From NCBI RefSeq assembly GCF_900489465.1, contig NZ_UEFQ01000029.1, positions 1 to 64,000 of the forward strand: a stretch of 64,000 bases of DNA, given 5' to 3'. The notes beneath the pieces were generated by a model, which saw only the letters and a program-made list of their open reading frames with translations, did no database searches and was not told the DNA's origin. Within the stretch, counting starts at the first letter, position 1, and the number at the start of each line of letters is the position of its first letter. The translations under genes were made by a program, and so were the position numbers. Of this stretch, positions 18,287 through 26,299 are shown in pieces. Source of the stretch: Aequorivita sp. CIP111184. GTDB taxonomy: Bacteria; Bacteroidota; Bacteroidia; Flavobacteriales; Flavobacteriaceae.

Positions 18287-18577
18287 ATGGCCGAATCATT
18301 AAAAATAAAGCTATCAATTGCAGACAGGGTTTATCCCTTAACCATTAACCCCTCGCAGGAAGAGGGATTGCGGTTGGCGACCAAAAAGATAGAACAAATG
18401 ATTAAGAAATTCGAGCAAAGTTATGCCGTACGTGACAAACAGGATGTATTGGCCATGTGTGCCCTCCAGTTTGCCGCCCAGGTAGAGCAAAAACAAATTG
18501 ATAAATCAAGCGATACGCATGAAACAGAGGCAAAGCTTAAGGCTTTGGACCGTTTATTGCAGGAGCAATTATCATAA
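18287..18577 (+). CDS. zapA: Cell division protein ZapA
   Basis: A 96-residue protein. It has the ZapA N-terminal beta-sheet (SLKIKLSIADRVYPLTI) and helical motif (RLATKKIEQMIKKF), followed by a C-terminal coiled coil (ALQFAAQVEQKQ). ZapA binds FtsZ and bundles protofilaments at the division ring. The start is MAESLKIKL; an in-frame upstream start would overlap the previous gene. It is co-transcribed with the coiled-coil gene and followed by a probable 6S RNA and rny. Confidence 0.85.
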   Translation: MAESLKIKLSIADRVYPLTINPSQEEGLRLATKKIEQMIKKFEQSYAVRDKQDVLAMCALQFAAQVEQKQIDKSSDTHETEAKLKALDRLLQEQLS

Positions 18578-18594
18578 ACGTTCTTTAAATTAAA

Positions 18595-18755
18595 TAAGGT
18601 TACTGCCTACATTAATATTCATTTTTGGTAAACTCAACACGAATTCTTTAAAAAGGGTGAGTTGAAGTTGTAAAAGCGAGCCGTCTTTGAGCGGATACTT
18701 GATCAGCTTGTTAGCCCTAAACATTCATTTTAAGGAGTTTATTCAAAATAAATAT
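18595..18755 (+). ncRNA. ssrS: Probable 6S RNA (ssrS)
   Basis: The 219-nt gap between zapA and rny has no ORF and is less AT-rich than neighbouring spacers. AACTCA at 18631-18636 pairs with TGAGTT at 18658-18663, and other short complementary segments occur. Known biology: ssrS lies next to zapA in proteobacteria, and I recall 6S RNA being annotated between zapA and rny in flavobacteria. I could not build a complete 6S fold with the central bubble by hand, so the ends are approximate and the call rests largely on synteny. Confidence 0.5.
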
Positions 18756-18796
18756 ATTGATGTAGGCTTTTTTTATACATATAATTCAACTAAAAA

Positions 18797-20359
18797 ATGG
18801 AAATAATAATACCTGTAATAGGCGTAGTCGTTGGAATTGCGGTTAGTTTTTTTATTGCAAAAATACTGGAGCGCAACAACGCGTCCCAACTTATAATAAG
18901 AGCAAAAAAGAGCGCATCTTCAATATTAAAAGAAGCAAAATCTGAAGCTGAAACGCTCAAAAAAGATAAAATACTTCAAGCCAAAGAGAAATTTTTGGAA
19001 CTAAAGTCAGAGCACGAAAAAGTTATATTGAATCGTGATAAAAAGATTACTGAAGCTGAAAAAAGAACCCGTGATAAAGAATCACAAGTATCAAGCGAGC
19101 TGGCGAAATCAAAAAAATTAAATTCAGAATTAGAGGAAAAACAAACCGATTATAGCGAAAGGATTTCTATACTGGAAAAGAAACAAAACGATGTGGATAA
19201 ACTTCACCGCAGCCAGATAGAACAATTAGAAGTGATAAGTAGTCTTTCCGCAGAAGAAGCCAAAAGGCAGTTGATGGAAAGTCTTAAAGACGAAGCCAAG
19301 ACCCAGGCAATGGCCTTTATTCAAACTTCTATGGAGGAGGCAAAAATGACTGCCCAGCAAGAAGCTAAAAAAATTATTATAAATACAATTCAACGTATTG
19401 GTACAGAAGAAGCGGTAGAAAACTGTGTTTCGGTCTTCAATCTTGAAAGCGATGATGTTAAAGGTAGAATAATAGGTCGCGAAGGTAGAAACATTCGGGC
19501 CATTGAAGCTGCTACAGGCGTTGAAATTATTGTTGATGATACTCCCGAAGCCATTATTCTTTCCTGCTTTGATTCGGTACGAAGGGAAATTGCACGTTTA
19601 TCACTTCACAAATTAGTGACAGATGGTCGTATCCATCCAGCTCGAATTGAAGAAGTGGTTCAAAAAACAACCAAACAGATAGAAGAGGAAATTATTGAAG
19701 TTGGAAAGCGTACGGTTATTGATTTAGGAATTCACGGCCTACACCCAGAGCTTATAAAAGCTGTGGGCCGTATGAAGTATCGTTCTTCTTACGGACAAAA
19801 TCTATTGCATCACTCGCGAGAGGTCGCACGACTTTGTGGGGTTATGGCAGCTGAATTGGGCTTAAATGCCAAATTAGCAAAACGCGCCGGATTGCTTCAC
19901 GATATTGGAAAGGTTCCAGAAATGGAAACCGAAATGCCTCACGCACTTTTAGGAATGCAATGGGCCGAAAAGTATGGTGAAAAACCTGAAGTGTGCAATG
20001 CAATTGGTGCTCACCACGACGAGATAGAGATGACTGGTTTGCTTTCTCCAATTATTCAAGTTTGTGATGCTATAAGTGGCGCAAGACCTGGAGCAAGACG
20101 TCAAGTATTGGATTCTTACATTCAGCGTTTGAAAGATTTAGAAGATATCGCCTTCGGTTTTGGAGGGGTTAACAAAGCTTATGCAATTCAGGCCGGACGT
20201 GAACTTAGAGTGATGGTTGAAAGTGAAAAAGTGAGTGATGAAAAAGCAGCACAACTTTCTTTTGAAATCTCTCAAAAAATACAAACTGATATGACCTATC
20301 CTGGGCAAGTAAAAGTTACCGTGATACGTGAAACACGTGCGGTTAACATAGCTAAATAA
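18797..20359 (+). CDS. rny: Ribonuclease Y
   Basis: A 520-residue endoribonuclease that starts mRNA decay. It has an N-terminal membrane anchor (about residues 3-24), a long coiled coil (about 30-200), a KH RNA-binding domain (about 215-280, [17 protein letters not shown]) and an HD domain with [11 protein letters not shown] and LLHDIGK (H368, D369 metal ligands). The length equals that of typical RNase Y. It has its own spacer after the probable 6S RNA and ends at a strong terminator. Confidence 0.93.
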   Translation: MEIIIPVIGVVVGIAVSFFIAKILERNNASQLIIRAKKSASSILKEAKSEAETLKKDKILQAKEKFLELKSEHEKVILNRDKKITEAEKRTRDKESQVSSELAKSKKLNSELEEKQTDYSERISILEKKQNDVDKLHRSQIEQLEVISSLSAEEAKRQLMESLKDEAKTQAMAFIQTSMEEAKMTAQQEAKKIIINTIQRIGTEEAVENCVSVFNLESDDVKGRIIGREGRNIRAIEAATGVEIIVDDTPEAIILSCFDSVRREIARLSLHKLVTDGRIHPARIEEVVQKTTKQIEEEIIEVGKRTVIDLGIHGLHPELIKAVGRMKYRSSYGQNLLHHSREVARLCGVMAAELGLNAKLAKRAGLLHDIGKVPEMETEMPHALLGMQWAEKYGEKPEVCNAIGAHHDEIEMTGLLSPIIQVCDAISGARPGARRQVLDSYIQRLKDLEDIAFGFGGVNKAYAIQAGRELRVMVESEKVSDEKAAQLSFEISQKIQTDMTYPGQVKVTVIRETRAVNIAK

Positions 20360-20379
20360 TTTAAACAAGTATTTTATAC

Positions 20380-20414
20380 AAAAGCCGCAACAAATTATGT
20401 TGCGGCTTTTTATT
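20380..20414 (+). terminator. Terminator after rny
   Basis: AAAGCCGCAACA pairs with TGTTGCGGCTTT around a 5-nt loop, followed by a T-rich tract. It probably also serves the convergent aldo/keto reductase gene. Confidence 0.85.
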
Positions 20415-20452
20415 TTACTATCAACTAACTGTTGGATGTTGCTAGTTAAAAC

Positions 20453-21400
20453 CTATTCATCATAAATATTTTCATAACCTTTAGAAGGTTCTTCAAAAAA
20501 CTTACCGGTAATGTATCTAAAATGACGATCAAGTTTGGCTATTTTCTTCATATCAGAGTCTGTTAAAGAAACATCTGCCGATTTAAAGTTTGCGATAATA
20601 TGATCTTTGGTTGTAGATTTTGGAATTGCCGCACAACCTCTATGATTATGCCAAGCGATTAAGATTTGTGGCACTATGGCGCTTCGATCTCTGGCAATTT
20701 CCTTTAAAGTTTCAATGTCCATCATATTTGGTTCATCTTCAGCTTTCATAGAATCAGATCTATCTCCCGACCCAAGTGGGGAGTATGCGGTAACGTTGAT
20801 GTTTTCGCTTTTGCAATAAGCGAGTAAAGAATCTTGCTGAAGCAGTGGGTGAAGCTCCACTTGGTTCATTTCAGGTTTTATAGTCGCTTTTGAAATTAAA
20901 TCTTTTAATTTCTTTTCGCTGAAATTAGAAACACCTATGTGACGTGTAAGACCGTCATTTTTTGCCTTTTCCATTTGTTTCCAAGTTTCTATAATGGGTG
21001 CTTCTTCGGGAGTGAGATAATCTTCCGGTTTTTTGGGAGAGTCCACACCATTTCTAAAAGCAACTGGCCAATGGATAAGATAGAGGTCTAAATAATCAAG
21101 CTTTAATTTTTTTAAAGATTCTTCTAACGCTGGAATTACTTGTCCTTCGGCATGTGAATCGTTCCACAGTTTAGAAGTAATAAATACATCTTCACGGAAT
21201 ATTTCGCCTTCGGCAAAAACTTCCGCTAAAGCTTCACCTATTACATCTTCATTTCCATAGGCAGCGGCCGTGTCAATATGTCTGTATCCTGCTTGCAAGG
21301 CGTCTTTTACGGCTTGTTTTACATCGCCGCCGGTTGACTTCCAAGTACCTAGGCCAATGGCGTGCATAGTATCACCGTTACTGAATTTTAATGTTTTCAT
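20453..21400 (-). CDS. Aldo/keto reductase
   Basis: A 315-residue NADPH-dependent oxidoreductase of the (beta/alpha)8 AKR fold. The catalytic tetrad is visible as D43 and Y48 (HIDTAAAYGNE), K77 (FITSKLW) and H110 (YLIHWP). IPKSTTKDHI near the C terminus is the cofactor-binding signature. It resembles aldehyde/xylose reductase-type AKRs; the natural substrate is unknown. The ATG at 21400 gives MKTLKFSNGD; the longer frame upstream starts at a TTG and is hydrophobic, so it was rejected. A 25-codon ORF ends just upstream. Confidence 0.88.
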   Translation of the reverse strand: MKTLKFSNGDTMHAIGLGTWKSTGGDVKQAVKDALQAGYRHIDTAAAYGNEDVIGEALAEVFAEGEIFREDVFITSKLWNDSHAEGQVIPALEESLKKLKLDYLDLYLIHWPVAFRNGVDSPKKPEDYLTPEEAPIIETWKQMEKAKNDGLTRHIGVSNFSEKKLKDLISKATIKPEMNQVELHPLLQQDSLLAYCKSENINVTAYSPLGSGDRSDSMKAEDEPNMMDIETLKEIARDRSAIVPQILIAWHNHRGCAAIPKSTTKDHIIANFKSADVSLTDSDMKKIAKLDRHFRYITGKFFEEPSKGYENIYDE

Positions 21401-21405
21401 CTGTA

Positions 21406-21483
21406 TTATATATTTGATAAAGAAGATGGAATGCCCCAATATTCATCTTCTATTGATTTATAAATTTTTAGTGGGCATTTCAT
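21406..21483 (-). CDS. Possible 25-codon small ORF upstream of the aldo/keto reductase
   Basis: ATG-AAA-TGC-CCA opens a 25-residue frame (begins MKCPLKIY, ends PSSLSNI) that stops 5 nt before the aldo/keto reductase ATG. It is preceded by an A-rich leader like other starts in this genome. The composition is protein-like, but the length is short enough to occur by chance. It could be a leader peptide coupled to the reductase. Confidence 0.2.
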   Translation of the reverse strand: MKCPLKIYKSIEDEYWGIPSSLSNI

Positions 21484-21656
21484 AGTTTTTGAAATTTTTA
21501 TTTTCAAATTACAAAACTGTCTACTTACCAAGAAGGATTTAGGAAAGTTTAGGTTTTTTTTAACCGAAGTGAAATCTTAAAAAAGATCAATTTTAATATT
21601 GTATTCAACGTTCCGAGGATATAAAAGTTGAATTAATCGAATTCTGAACCCATCAA

Positions 21657-22553
21657 TTATTTTCTTGGATGGAAGCGATTTATAACTTCTGTGAGATGTT
21701 TGCGGTCTATGTGTGTATAGATTTCTGTAGTTGTGATACTTTCGTGCCCTAGCATTTGTTGTATGGCGCGTAGATCGGCGCCATTTTCAAGAAGATGGGT
21801 GGCGAAGGAATGACGAAACGTGTGCGGACTTATTGTTTTGCGAATACCTGCTTTTTCTGCTAAGCGTTTCACGATAGTAAATATCATTGCCCGGGTTAAT
21901 TGTCTGCCGTGTTGGTTTAAAAAGAGTGTGTCTTTTGCTGTGGCATTAATTTTTTGGTGCACGCGAATTTCCTTCCTATAAATAGTAATGTACTTTTCTG
22001 TGGTTGGGCCAATGGGCACCAAACGTTGTTTATCTCCTTTTCCTGTTACCTTTATAAAACCTTCATCAAAATATAGATCTGAAATCTTTAGATACGTAAG
22101 TTCTGAAACACGGAGTCCGCAGCCATATAAAGTTTCAAGAATGGCACGGTTTCGTTCTCCTTGTTTTGAACCTAAGTCTATAGCGTTTATAAGGGAGTCA
22201 ATTTCTTCAATAGCTAAAGTGTCCGGAAGCTTTCTTCCCAATTTTGGGGATTCAATTAGTTCCAAGGGGTTGGTTTTTCTGTAATCTTCAAAAATCAGGT
22301 AATTGAAAAAACCTTTTAACCCAGAAATTAGGCGACTCTGGGAACGCGGATTCACTGCTTTAGCAATTTCATAAATGAATTGTTGCAACGTCTCTTCAGA
22401 AATTTCAATTGGAGAAATCTGCATTTCATTGGTTTCCAGCCACCGCATTAGTTTCTTTACATCTAAAGAATAGTTTATAATAGAATTTTCAGAAAGGCCA
22501 CGTTCCAAACGTAGGTAATTTTGATAATCCTTTAAACTCTGTTGCCACTTCAT
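21657..22553 (-). CDS. xerD: Tyrosine recombinase XerD
   Basis: A 298-residue tyrosine recombinase. It has an N-terminal SAM-like core-binding domain (residues 1-95) and a catalytic domain with all active-site residues: R148, K172, H244, R247, H270 and nucleophile Y279 (HTFRHSFATHLL, MLGHESITTTEIYTH). The length and motifs match XerC/XerD of chromosome dimer resolution acting at dif with FtsK. There is no integrase-associated cargo, att duplication or tRNA nearby, so it is a housekeeping gene. XerD rather than XerC is a best guess. Confidence 0.88.
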   Translation of the reverse strand: MKWQQSLKDYQNYLRLERGLSENSIINYSLDVKKLMRWLETNEMQISPIEISEETLQQFIYEIAKAVNPRSQSRLISGLKGFFNYLIFEDYRKTNPLELIESPKLGRKLPDTLAIEEIDSLINAIDLGSKQGERNRAILETLYGCGLRVSELTYLKISDLYFDEGFIKVTGKGDKQRLVPIGPTTEKYITIYRKEIRVHQKINATAKDTLFLNQHGRQLTRAMIFTIVKRLAEKAGIRKTISPHTFRHSFATHLLENGADLRAIQQMLGHESITTTEIYTHIDRKHLTEVINRFHPRK

Positions 22554-22623
22554 ACTGCTATATTACTACTAAAAACAATAGTTAACAAAAAACTAAATAT
22601 ATATTAAAGCATAACATTAAAGG

Positions 22624-22631
22624 TATCTTTG
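22624..22631 (+). promoter_or_regulatory. -10 element (TATCTTTG) of the first beta-barrel gene
   Basis: A perfect TAnnTTTG lies 32 nt before the ATG at 22664. Confidence 0.5.
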
Positions 22632-22663
22632 CGTTTTAATTTTAAATAGAAAAATCACTAATT

Positions 22664-23215
22664 ATGAAAAAATTAATTGTAGCAGTTATTACTTTATTTC
22701 TAGGAACAACCGCTTTTTCGCAGGAGATCGATCTTGGTGTGAAAGCTGGGGCAAACTTTTCGAATATTACTGACGCATCTGGACTATCGAACAAAACAGG
22801 CTTTCAGGCAGGTATATTTGGTGGTATCAAGTTTACTGATAAAGTAGGGATTCAAGCAGATTTGCTTTACTCGCAGCAGGGAGCTGAATTTGATGGCGGA
22901 GAATTTGACTTAACGTATGTAAATGTACCCATAGTGCTTAAATATTATCTTGTTCAAGGCTTGAATATTCAAGCAGGACCGCAGTTTGGTTTTATTGTGG
23001 ACGATAATATAAAAACGGTATTTGGTGATATTGAGAACCAGATAGAAGCAGAAAAAACCGATGTTTCAGGTGTAGTAGGAGCTGGATATGATTTTCCATT
23101 TGGCGTAAGACTTGATGCCCGATATAATTTTGGATTAACAAATGTTTCCAAGGTAGAGGGTTCTGAAGGTAAAAACAGCGTATTTTCAATCGCTTTAGGT
23201 TATTCCTTCCTATAA
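22664..23215 (+). CDS. Porin-family outer-membrane beta-barrel protein, paralogue 1
   Basis: A 183-residue exported protein. Residues 1-19 are a signal peptide (VITLFLGTTAFSQ). The rest is a small barrel with alternating strands: DLGVKAGANFSNI, GFQAGIFGGIKF, VGIQADLLYSQQGAEF, YVNVPIVLKYYL, LNIQAGPQFGFIVDD. It ends SIALGYSFL. It matches the PorT/OmpA-barrel-like family usually annotated porin family protein. It is first of four tandem paralogues, each with its own promoter region and terminator. The transported substrate, if any, is unknown. Confidence 0.8.
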   Translation: MKKLIVAVITLFLGTTAFSQEIDLGVKAGANFSNITDASGLSNKTGFQAGIFGGIKFTDKVGIQADLLYSQQGAEFDGGEFDLTYVNVPIVLKYYLVQGLNIQAGPQFGFIVDDNIKTVFGDIENQIEAEKTDVSGVVGAGYDFPFGVRLDARYNFGLTNVSKVEGSEGKNSVFSIALGYSFL

Positions 23216-23236
23216 TAAAAAAACAATATTGATTAT

Positions 23237-23267
23237 AAAAGCCGTTCCATTGGGACGGCTTTTTTTA
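23237..23267 (+). terminator. Terminator after beta-barrel paralogue 1
   Basis: GCCGTTCC pairs with GGGACGGC around a 3-nt loop, followed by T7. Confidence 0.8.
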
Positions 23268-23438
23268 TTTAAAATAATGTATTAGAGTTTGTATTGAAAG
23301 TTGTTTTTCTAGCATAATGTCTAAAATTCTAATGTATAACGTTTTATAAATGTTGAATCCGAGATGATAGTTACATATAATCTAGGTTTTGTTACATAAG
23401 TGATATTTACAATTTAGAAGTTTTAATATTTTTATTGG

Positions 23439-23450
23439 GACAATATTGTC
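23439..23450 (+). promoter_or_regulatory. Palindrome GACAATATTGTC upstream of beta-barrel paralogue 2
   Basis: A perfect 12-bp palindrome, 29 nt before the ATG. The identical 12-mer is found at 24283-24294 before paralogue 3. Both are preceded by a TTTTGTNACAT-like motif about 50 nt upstream. It is probably an operator or a leader element. Confidence 0.5.
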
Positions 23451-23479
23451 AACCAAATTAATCATAAAACTTTTTTATT

Positions 23480-24067
23480 ATGAAAAAACTAATACTATTT
23501 ACTGCAGTAGCATTATTTGCATTAACGTCTGTGCAATCTCAAGAATTTCGCCTTGGAGCGAAAGCTGGTTTAAATGTTGCCTCTTTAGGAGGAGATAGTT
23601 ACGGAGTTGGTAGCTTAGGCTCCCGCACAAGTTTTCACGTTGGGGGTTTAGCGGAAATTCCATTAATGGGTAAATTTGCGCTTCAACCTGAATTATTATA
23701 TTCTTCGGAAGGCTCTGACTGGAGTTTTGGACTAGGCGATGATAATATTAATTTGGATTATATTAGAGTTCCTGTTTTGGCAAAGTACTATATTATTGAA
23801 GGTTTAAGCGCAGAAGCAGGTCCTGTATTTGGAGTTTTGGTCAATGCAAAAAATGATGATGGCGATGATATAAAAGATAGCTTTAAAACCTTTGATGCTG
23901 CATTTGGAATTGGTGCTTCATACCGTTTAAGTATGGGTGTTTTCTTTAGCCTGAGATATAATAAAGGTCTGCTAAATGTAAATGAGGATTATGAAGATGG
24001 TGGAATTACTTATAGTTATAAAAACCAAAGTAATGTTTTCCAAGTTTCAGCAGGGTATTCTTTCTAA
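23480..24067 (+). CDS. Porin-family outer-membrane beta-barrel protein, paralogue 2
   Basis: A 195-residue exported protein. The signal peptide is about residues 1-20 (ALFALTSVQSQ). Barrel strands include FRLGAKAGLNVASLGG, TSFHVGGLAEIPL, FALQPELLYSSEG, LDYIRVPVLAKYYI and AEAGPVFGVLV, ending VSAGYSF with the C-terminal Phe favoured by the BAM complex. It is closest to paralogue 3 (shared RTSFHxGGL, IPxxxKFAxQPELLYSS and GASYRL). Acidic loops (DDDGDD-like) alternate with strands. It shares a 12-bp palindrome with paralogue 3 in the leader. Confidence 0.8.
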   Translation: MKKLILFTAVALFALTSVQSQEFRLGAKAGLNVASLGGDSYGVGSLGSRTSFHVGGLAEIPLMGKFALQPELLYSSEGSDWSFGLGDDNINLDYIRVPVLAKYYIIEGLSAEAGPVFGVLVNAKNDDGDDIKDSFKTFDAAFGIGASYRLSMGVFFSLRYNKGLLNVNEDYEDGGITYSYKNQSNVFQVSAGYSF

Positions 24068-24090
24068 TAATAATGGATGTAACTAATATT

Positions 24091-24120
24091 AAAAGCAGGG
24101 ACTATGTTCCTGCTTTTTTT
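24091..24120 (+). terminator. Terminator after beta-barrel paralogue 2
   Basis: AAAAGCAGGGA pairs with TTCCTGCTTTT around a 5-nt loop, followed by T-rich sequence. Confidence 0.8.
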
Positions 24121-24282
24121 ATGAGCTTGTTTTTTCCCAATTATTTGCGGAACATTTAATATATTTTGTATTTAAACAAAATATAATTAGCTTATTGATA
24201 TATTGACGGAGTATTCTGTAATATTAACTTAAGTTTTTGTAACATTGGTTAATAACTATTGCGGGTGTTAAGACTTTGAAAT

Positions 24283-24294
24283 GACAATATTGTC
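24283..24294 (+). promoter_or_regulatory. Palindrome GACAATATTGTC upstream of beta-barrel paralogue 3
   Basis: Identical to the 12-mer at 23439-23450 and placed 24 nt before the ATG at 24319. The sequence TTTTTGTAACAT lies about 47 nt upstream of it, matching the arrangement before paralogue 2. Confidence 0.5.
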
Positions 24295-24318
24295 AACAAT
24301 CTTTAAACATAATTTATT

Positions 24319-24987
24319 ATGAAAAAAATATTACTTTTTGCCACTTTTGCAGCGTTCACCTTCACTACAGCAAATGCTCAAAGTGAATTTCGCATTGGAT
24401 TTAAAGGAGGTGTTAATTTTTCTTCAGTTGGTGGCGATTTCACAGATAATTATGATGGAAGAACAAGCTTTCACATAGGTGGTTTGGTTGAAATTCCAAT
24501 TTCTGAAAAATTTGCCATTCAGCCAGAGCTTTTATATTCCTCACAAGGTGCAAAATCAGAATATGATAATAGTTTTGGCGATAGTTTAGTTATTGGTAAA
24601 GAAAAACTGAAATTAGATTATATAAATATTCCCATTATGGCGAAATATTATATTATTAATGGACTAAGTGTTGAGGCAGGTCCGCAATTTGGGTTTTTAA
24701 TTTCTGCAAAAAACGAGTATGAGGTTTCTGGCTTTAGAGGAGATGAATCTGGAGATGATGATGTAAAAGATTTTTATAATTCCCTGGATATTGCAATAGG
24801 CATTGGCGCAAGTTATCGTTTAAATAATGGTGTGTTTTTCAGTTTGAGATTCAATAAAGGAATTACGAAAGTAAATGAGGATCTTGATTATTCTGTAATT
24901 GAAGAAGGTGATCCAATTCCTGGATTTGACTATTCTTATAAACAGCACAATAACGTATTCCAAATTTCAGCTGGATATTCGTTTTAA
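24319..24987 (+). CDS. Porin-family outer-membrane beta-barrel protein, paralogue 3
   Basis: A 222-residue exported protein. The signal peptide is about residues 1-20 (AAFTFTTANAQ). Barrel strands (FRIGFKGGVNFSSVGG, TSFHIGGLVEIPIS, FAIQPELLYSSQG, LDYINIPIMAKYYI, VEAGPQFGFLIS) are followed by longer acidic loops than in paralogues 1 and 2. It ends ISAGYSF. It is longest of the four owing to loop insertions around residues 92-104 and 140-160. Similarity and the common leader palindrome point to a recent duplication with paralogue 2. Confidence 0.8.
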   Translation: MKKILLFATFAAFTFTTANAQSEFRIGFKGGVNFSSVGGDFTDNYDGRTSFHIGGLVEIPISEKFAIQPELLYSSQGAKSEYDNSFGDSLVIGKEKLKLDYINIPIMAKYYIINGLSVEAGPQFGFLISAKNEYEVSGFRGDESGDDDVKDFYNSLDIAIGIGASYRLNNGVFFSLRFNKGITKVNEDLDYSVIEEGDPIPGFDYSYKQHNNVFQISAGYSF

Positions 24988-25016
24988 TTTAGGAATTGTA
25001 TAAACTATATATTATT

Positions 25017-25050
25017 AAGGCTACCTGATTGAGGGTGGTCTTTTTTTTAT
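25017..25050 (+). terminator. Probable terminator after beta-barrel paralogue 3
   Basis: GGCTACC pairs with GGGTGGTC using G-T pairs, followed by T8. It is weaker than the neighbouring terminators. Confidence 0.6.
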
Positions 25051-25130
25051 ATAAAGGAATATGATTTTATCATTGTAAAGGTTACAGGTTTATTGTTAAT
25101 TTGCGTCCTTTAACCCTAAAATTTATATAA

Positions 25131-25700
25131 ATGAAAAAATTATTACTTTTTGTTGCAGTAGCAACTTTATCCTTTACAGCAGCTCAATCACAAAATGTAC
25201 GTTTTGGAGCTAAGGCTGGGGTAAACTTTTCTTCCTTAAATGGAAGCGATATTGACAATGTTGATATGCTTACAGGTCTTCATGTAGGTGCCGTAGCACG
25301 TATTGGTATTTCTGAATTATTCGCCATTCAACCTGAAATTGTTTATTCATTACAAGGATATTCTCTTGACGATGATTTAAAAGTAAACCTTAATTATATT
25401 AATTTACCAATTATGGTTGATTTCACTTTAGCGGAAGGATTTAGCCTTCAAGCAGGCCCACAAGTAGGATTTAACTTAAGCAGTAAAGTGGACTTTGATG
25501 GTGAGAAAGAAGATGCAGAGGGAGTTCAAACTGTTGATATAGGAGCTGGTTTAGGCGCTCAATATATCCTTCCTATGAATTTATTTTTCCAAGCTCGATA
25601 TGTTACTGGGCTTACCTCAGTTTTTGAAGATTTTGATGGTGAAAGTTTCGATGCCAAAAATTCAGTAATTAGTCTTTCGGTTGGTTATTTCTTTAATTGA
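25131..25700 (+). CDS. Porin-family outer-membrane beta-barrel protein, paralogue 4
   Basis: A 189-residue exported protein. The signal peptide is about residues 1-20 (ATLSFTAAQSQ). Strands are VRFGAKAGVNFSSLNG, GLHVGAVARIGIS, FAIQPEIVYSLQG, NYINLPIMVDFTL and LQAGPQVGFNLSS, ending LSVGYFFN. It differs from paralogues 2 and 3 in the strand after YINLPIM (VDFTLAEGF instead of AKYYIIxGL) and lacks their leader palindrome, so it is an older duplicate. It is followed by its own terminator. Confidence 0.8.
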   Translation: MKKLLLFVAVATLSFTAAQSQNVRFGAKAGVNFSSLNGSDIDNVDMLTGLHVGAVARIGISELFAIQPEIVYSLQGYSLDDDLKVNLNYINLPIMVDFTLAEGFSLQAGPQVGFNLSSKVDFDGEKEDAEGVQTVDIGAGLGAQYILPMNLFFQARYVTGLTSVFEDFDGESFDAKNSVISLSVGYFFN

Positions 25701-25720
25701 AAGAAACATTATAATACTGT

Positions 25721-25755
25721 AGAAAAGCGGAAGATAAAACTTCTGCTTTTTTTAT
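25721..25755 (+). terminator. Terminator after beta-barrel paralogue 4
   Basis: AAAAGCGGAAG pairs with CTTCTGCTTTT (one mismatch/wobble), followed by T-rich sequence. It ends about 17 nt before the aroQ ATG. Confidence 0.75.
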
Positions 25756-25771
25756 TTTATATCTTTACGAA

Positions 25772-26188
25772 ATGAAAATAATAATAATCAACGGTCCAAA
25801 CCTAAACCTACTTGGCAGGCGGGAGAACAATATTTACGGAAACGAAACTTTCAACGATTTTTTTGAAAAATTACAGAAGAAGTATGCAAACCAAGAAGTT
25901 TCCTATTTTCAATCCAACATTGAAGGCGAACTGATTGATAAAATTCAGGAGGTTGGATACAAATATGATGGGGTTATTTTGAATGCCGCTGCATATACAC
26001 ATACTTCTGTAGGTATTGCAGATGCTGTGAAAGCAATAACCACGCCTGTAGTTGAAGTACATATTTCCAACACATTTTCAAGAGAAGATTTTAGGCATAA
26101 AAGCTATATATCACCCAATGTAAAAGGGGTAATTGTTGGTTTTGGACTGCAGAGTTACGAATTGGCTTTGCTGAGTTTTTTGAAGTAG
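25772..26188 (+). CDS. aroQ: Type II 3-dehydroquinate dehydratase
   Basis: A 138-residue enzyme of the shikimate pathway that converts 3-dehydroquinate to 3-dehydroshikimate. IIINGPNLNLLGRRENNIYG carries the active-site Arg and Tyr (Y22). NAAAYTHTSVGIADA and VEVHISNTFSREDFRHKS carry the substrate-binding and catalytic His segments of the type II (dodecameric) enzyme. The length is slightly shorter than the usual 145-150. The TAG stop is fused to a heptamer repeat array. aroB lies 20 kb away. Confidence 0.93.
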   Translation: MKIIIINGPNLNLLGRRENNIYGNETFNDFFEKLQKKYANQEVSYFQSNIEGELIDKIQEVGYKYDGVILNAAAYTHTSVGIADAVKAITTPVVEVHISNTFSREDFRHKSYISPNVKGVIVGFGLQSYELALLSFLK

Positions 26189-26226
26189 TATTGAGTATTG
26201 AGTATTGAGTATTGAGTATTGAGTAT
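26187..26226. repeat. Heptamer tandem repeat AGTATTG, about 5.7 copies
   Basis: Perfect 7-bp units run from the last two bases of the aroQ stop codon to 26226. No unit deviates. The array lies in the convergent gap between aroQ and lpdA. Confidence 0.95.
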
Positions 26227-26257
26227 AAAAAAACCGCAAAAATTGCGGTTTTTTTAT
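26227..26257. terminator. Bidirectional terminator between aroQ and lpdA
   Basis: AAACCGCAA pairs with TTGCGGTTT around AAA, with an A-run on one side and a T-run on the other. It serves both convergent genes. Confidence 0.85.
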
Positions 26258-26261
26258 TTTT

Positions 26262-26296
26262 GCCTAAAGCCTAAAGCCTAAAGCCTAAAGCCTAAA
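26262..26296. repeat. Heptamer tandem repeat GCCTAAA, 5 copies
   Basis: Five perfect 7-bp units lie 3 nt before the lpdA stop codon, so the bidirectional terminator is flanked by two different heptamer arrays of nearly equal copy number. Confidence 0.95.
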
Positions 26297-26299
26297 CTA

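Noticed and set aside
21657-22553. Integrase of a mobile element
   Set aside because: The size and motifs are those of XerC/XerD, and there is no tRNA, direct repeat or cargo region.
26187-26296. CRISPR array
   Set aside because: The units are 7 bp with no spacers and no cas genes are present.
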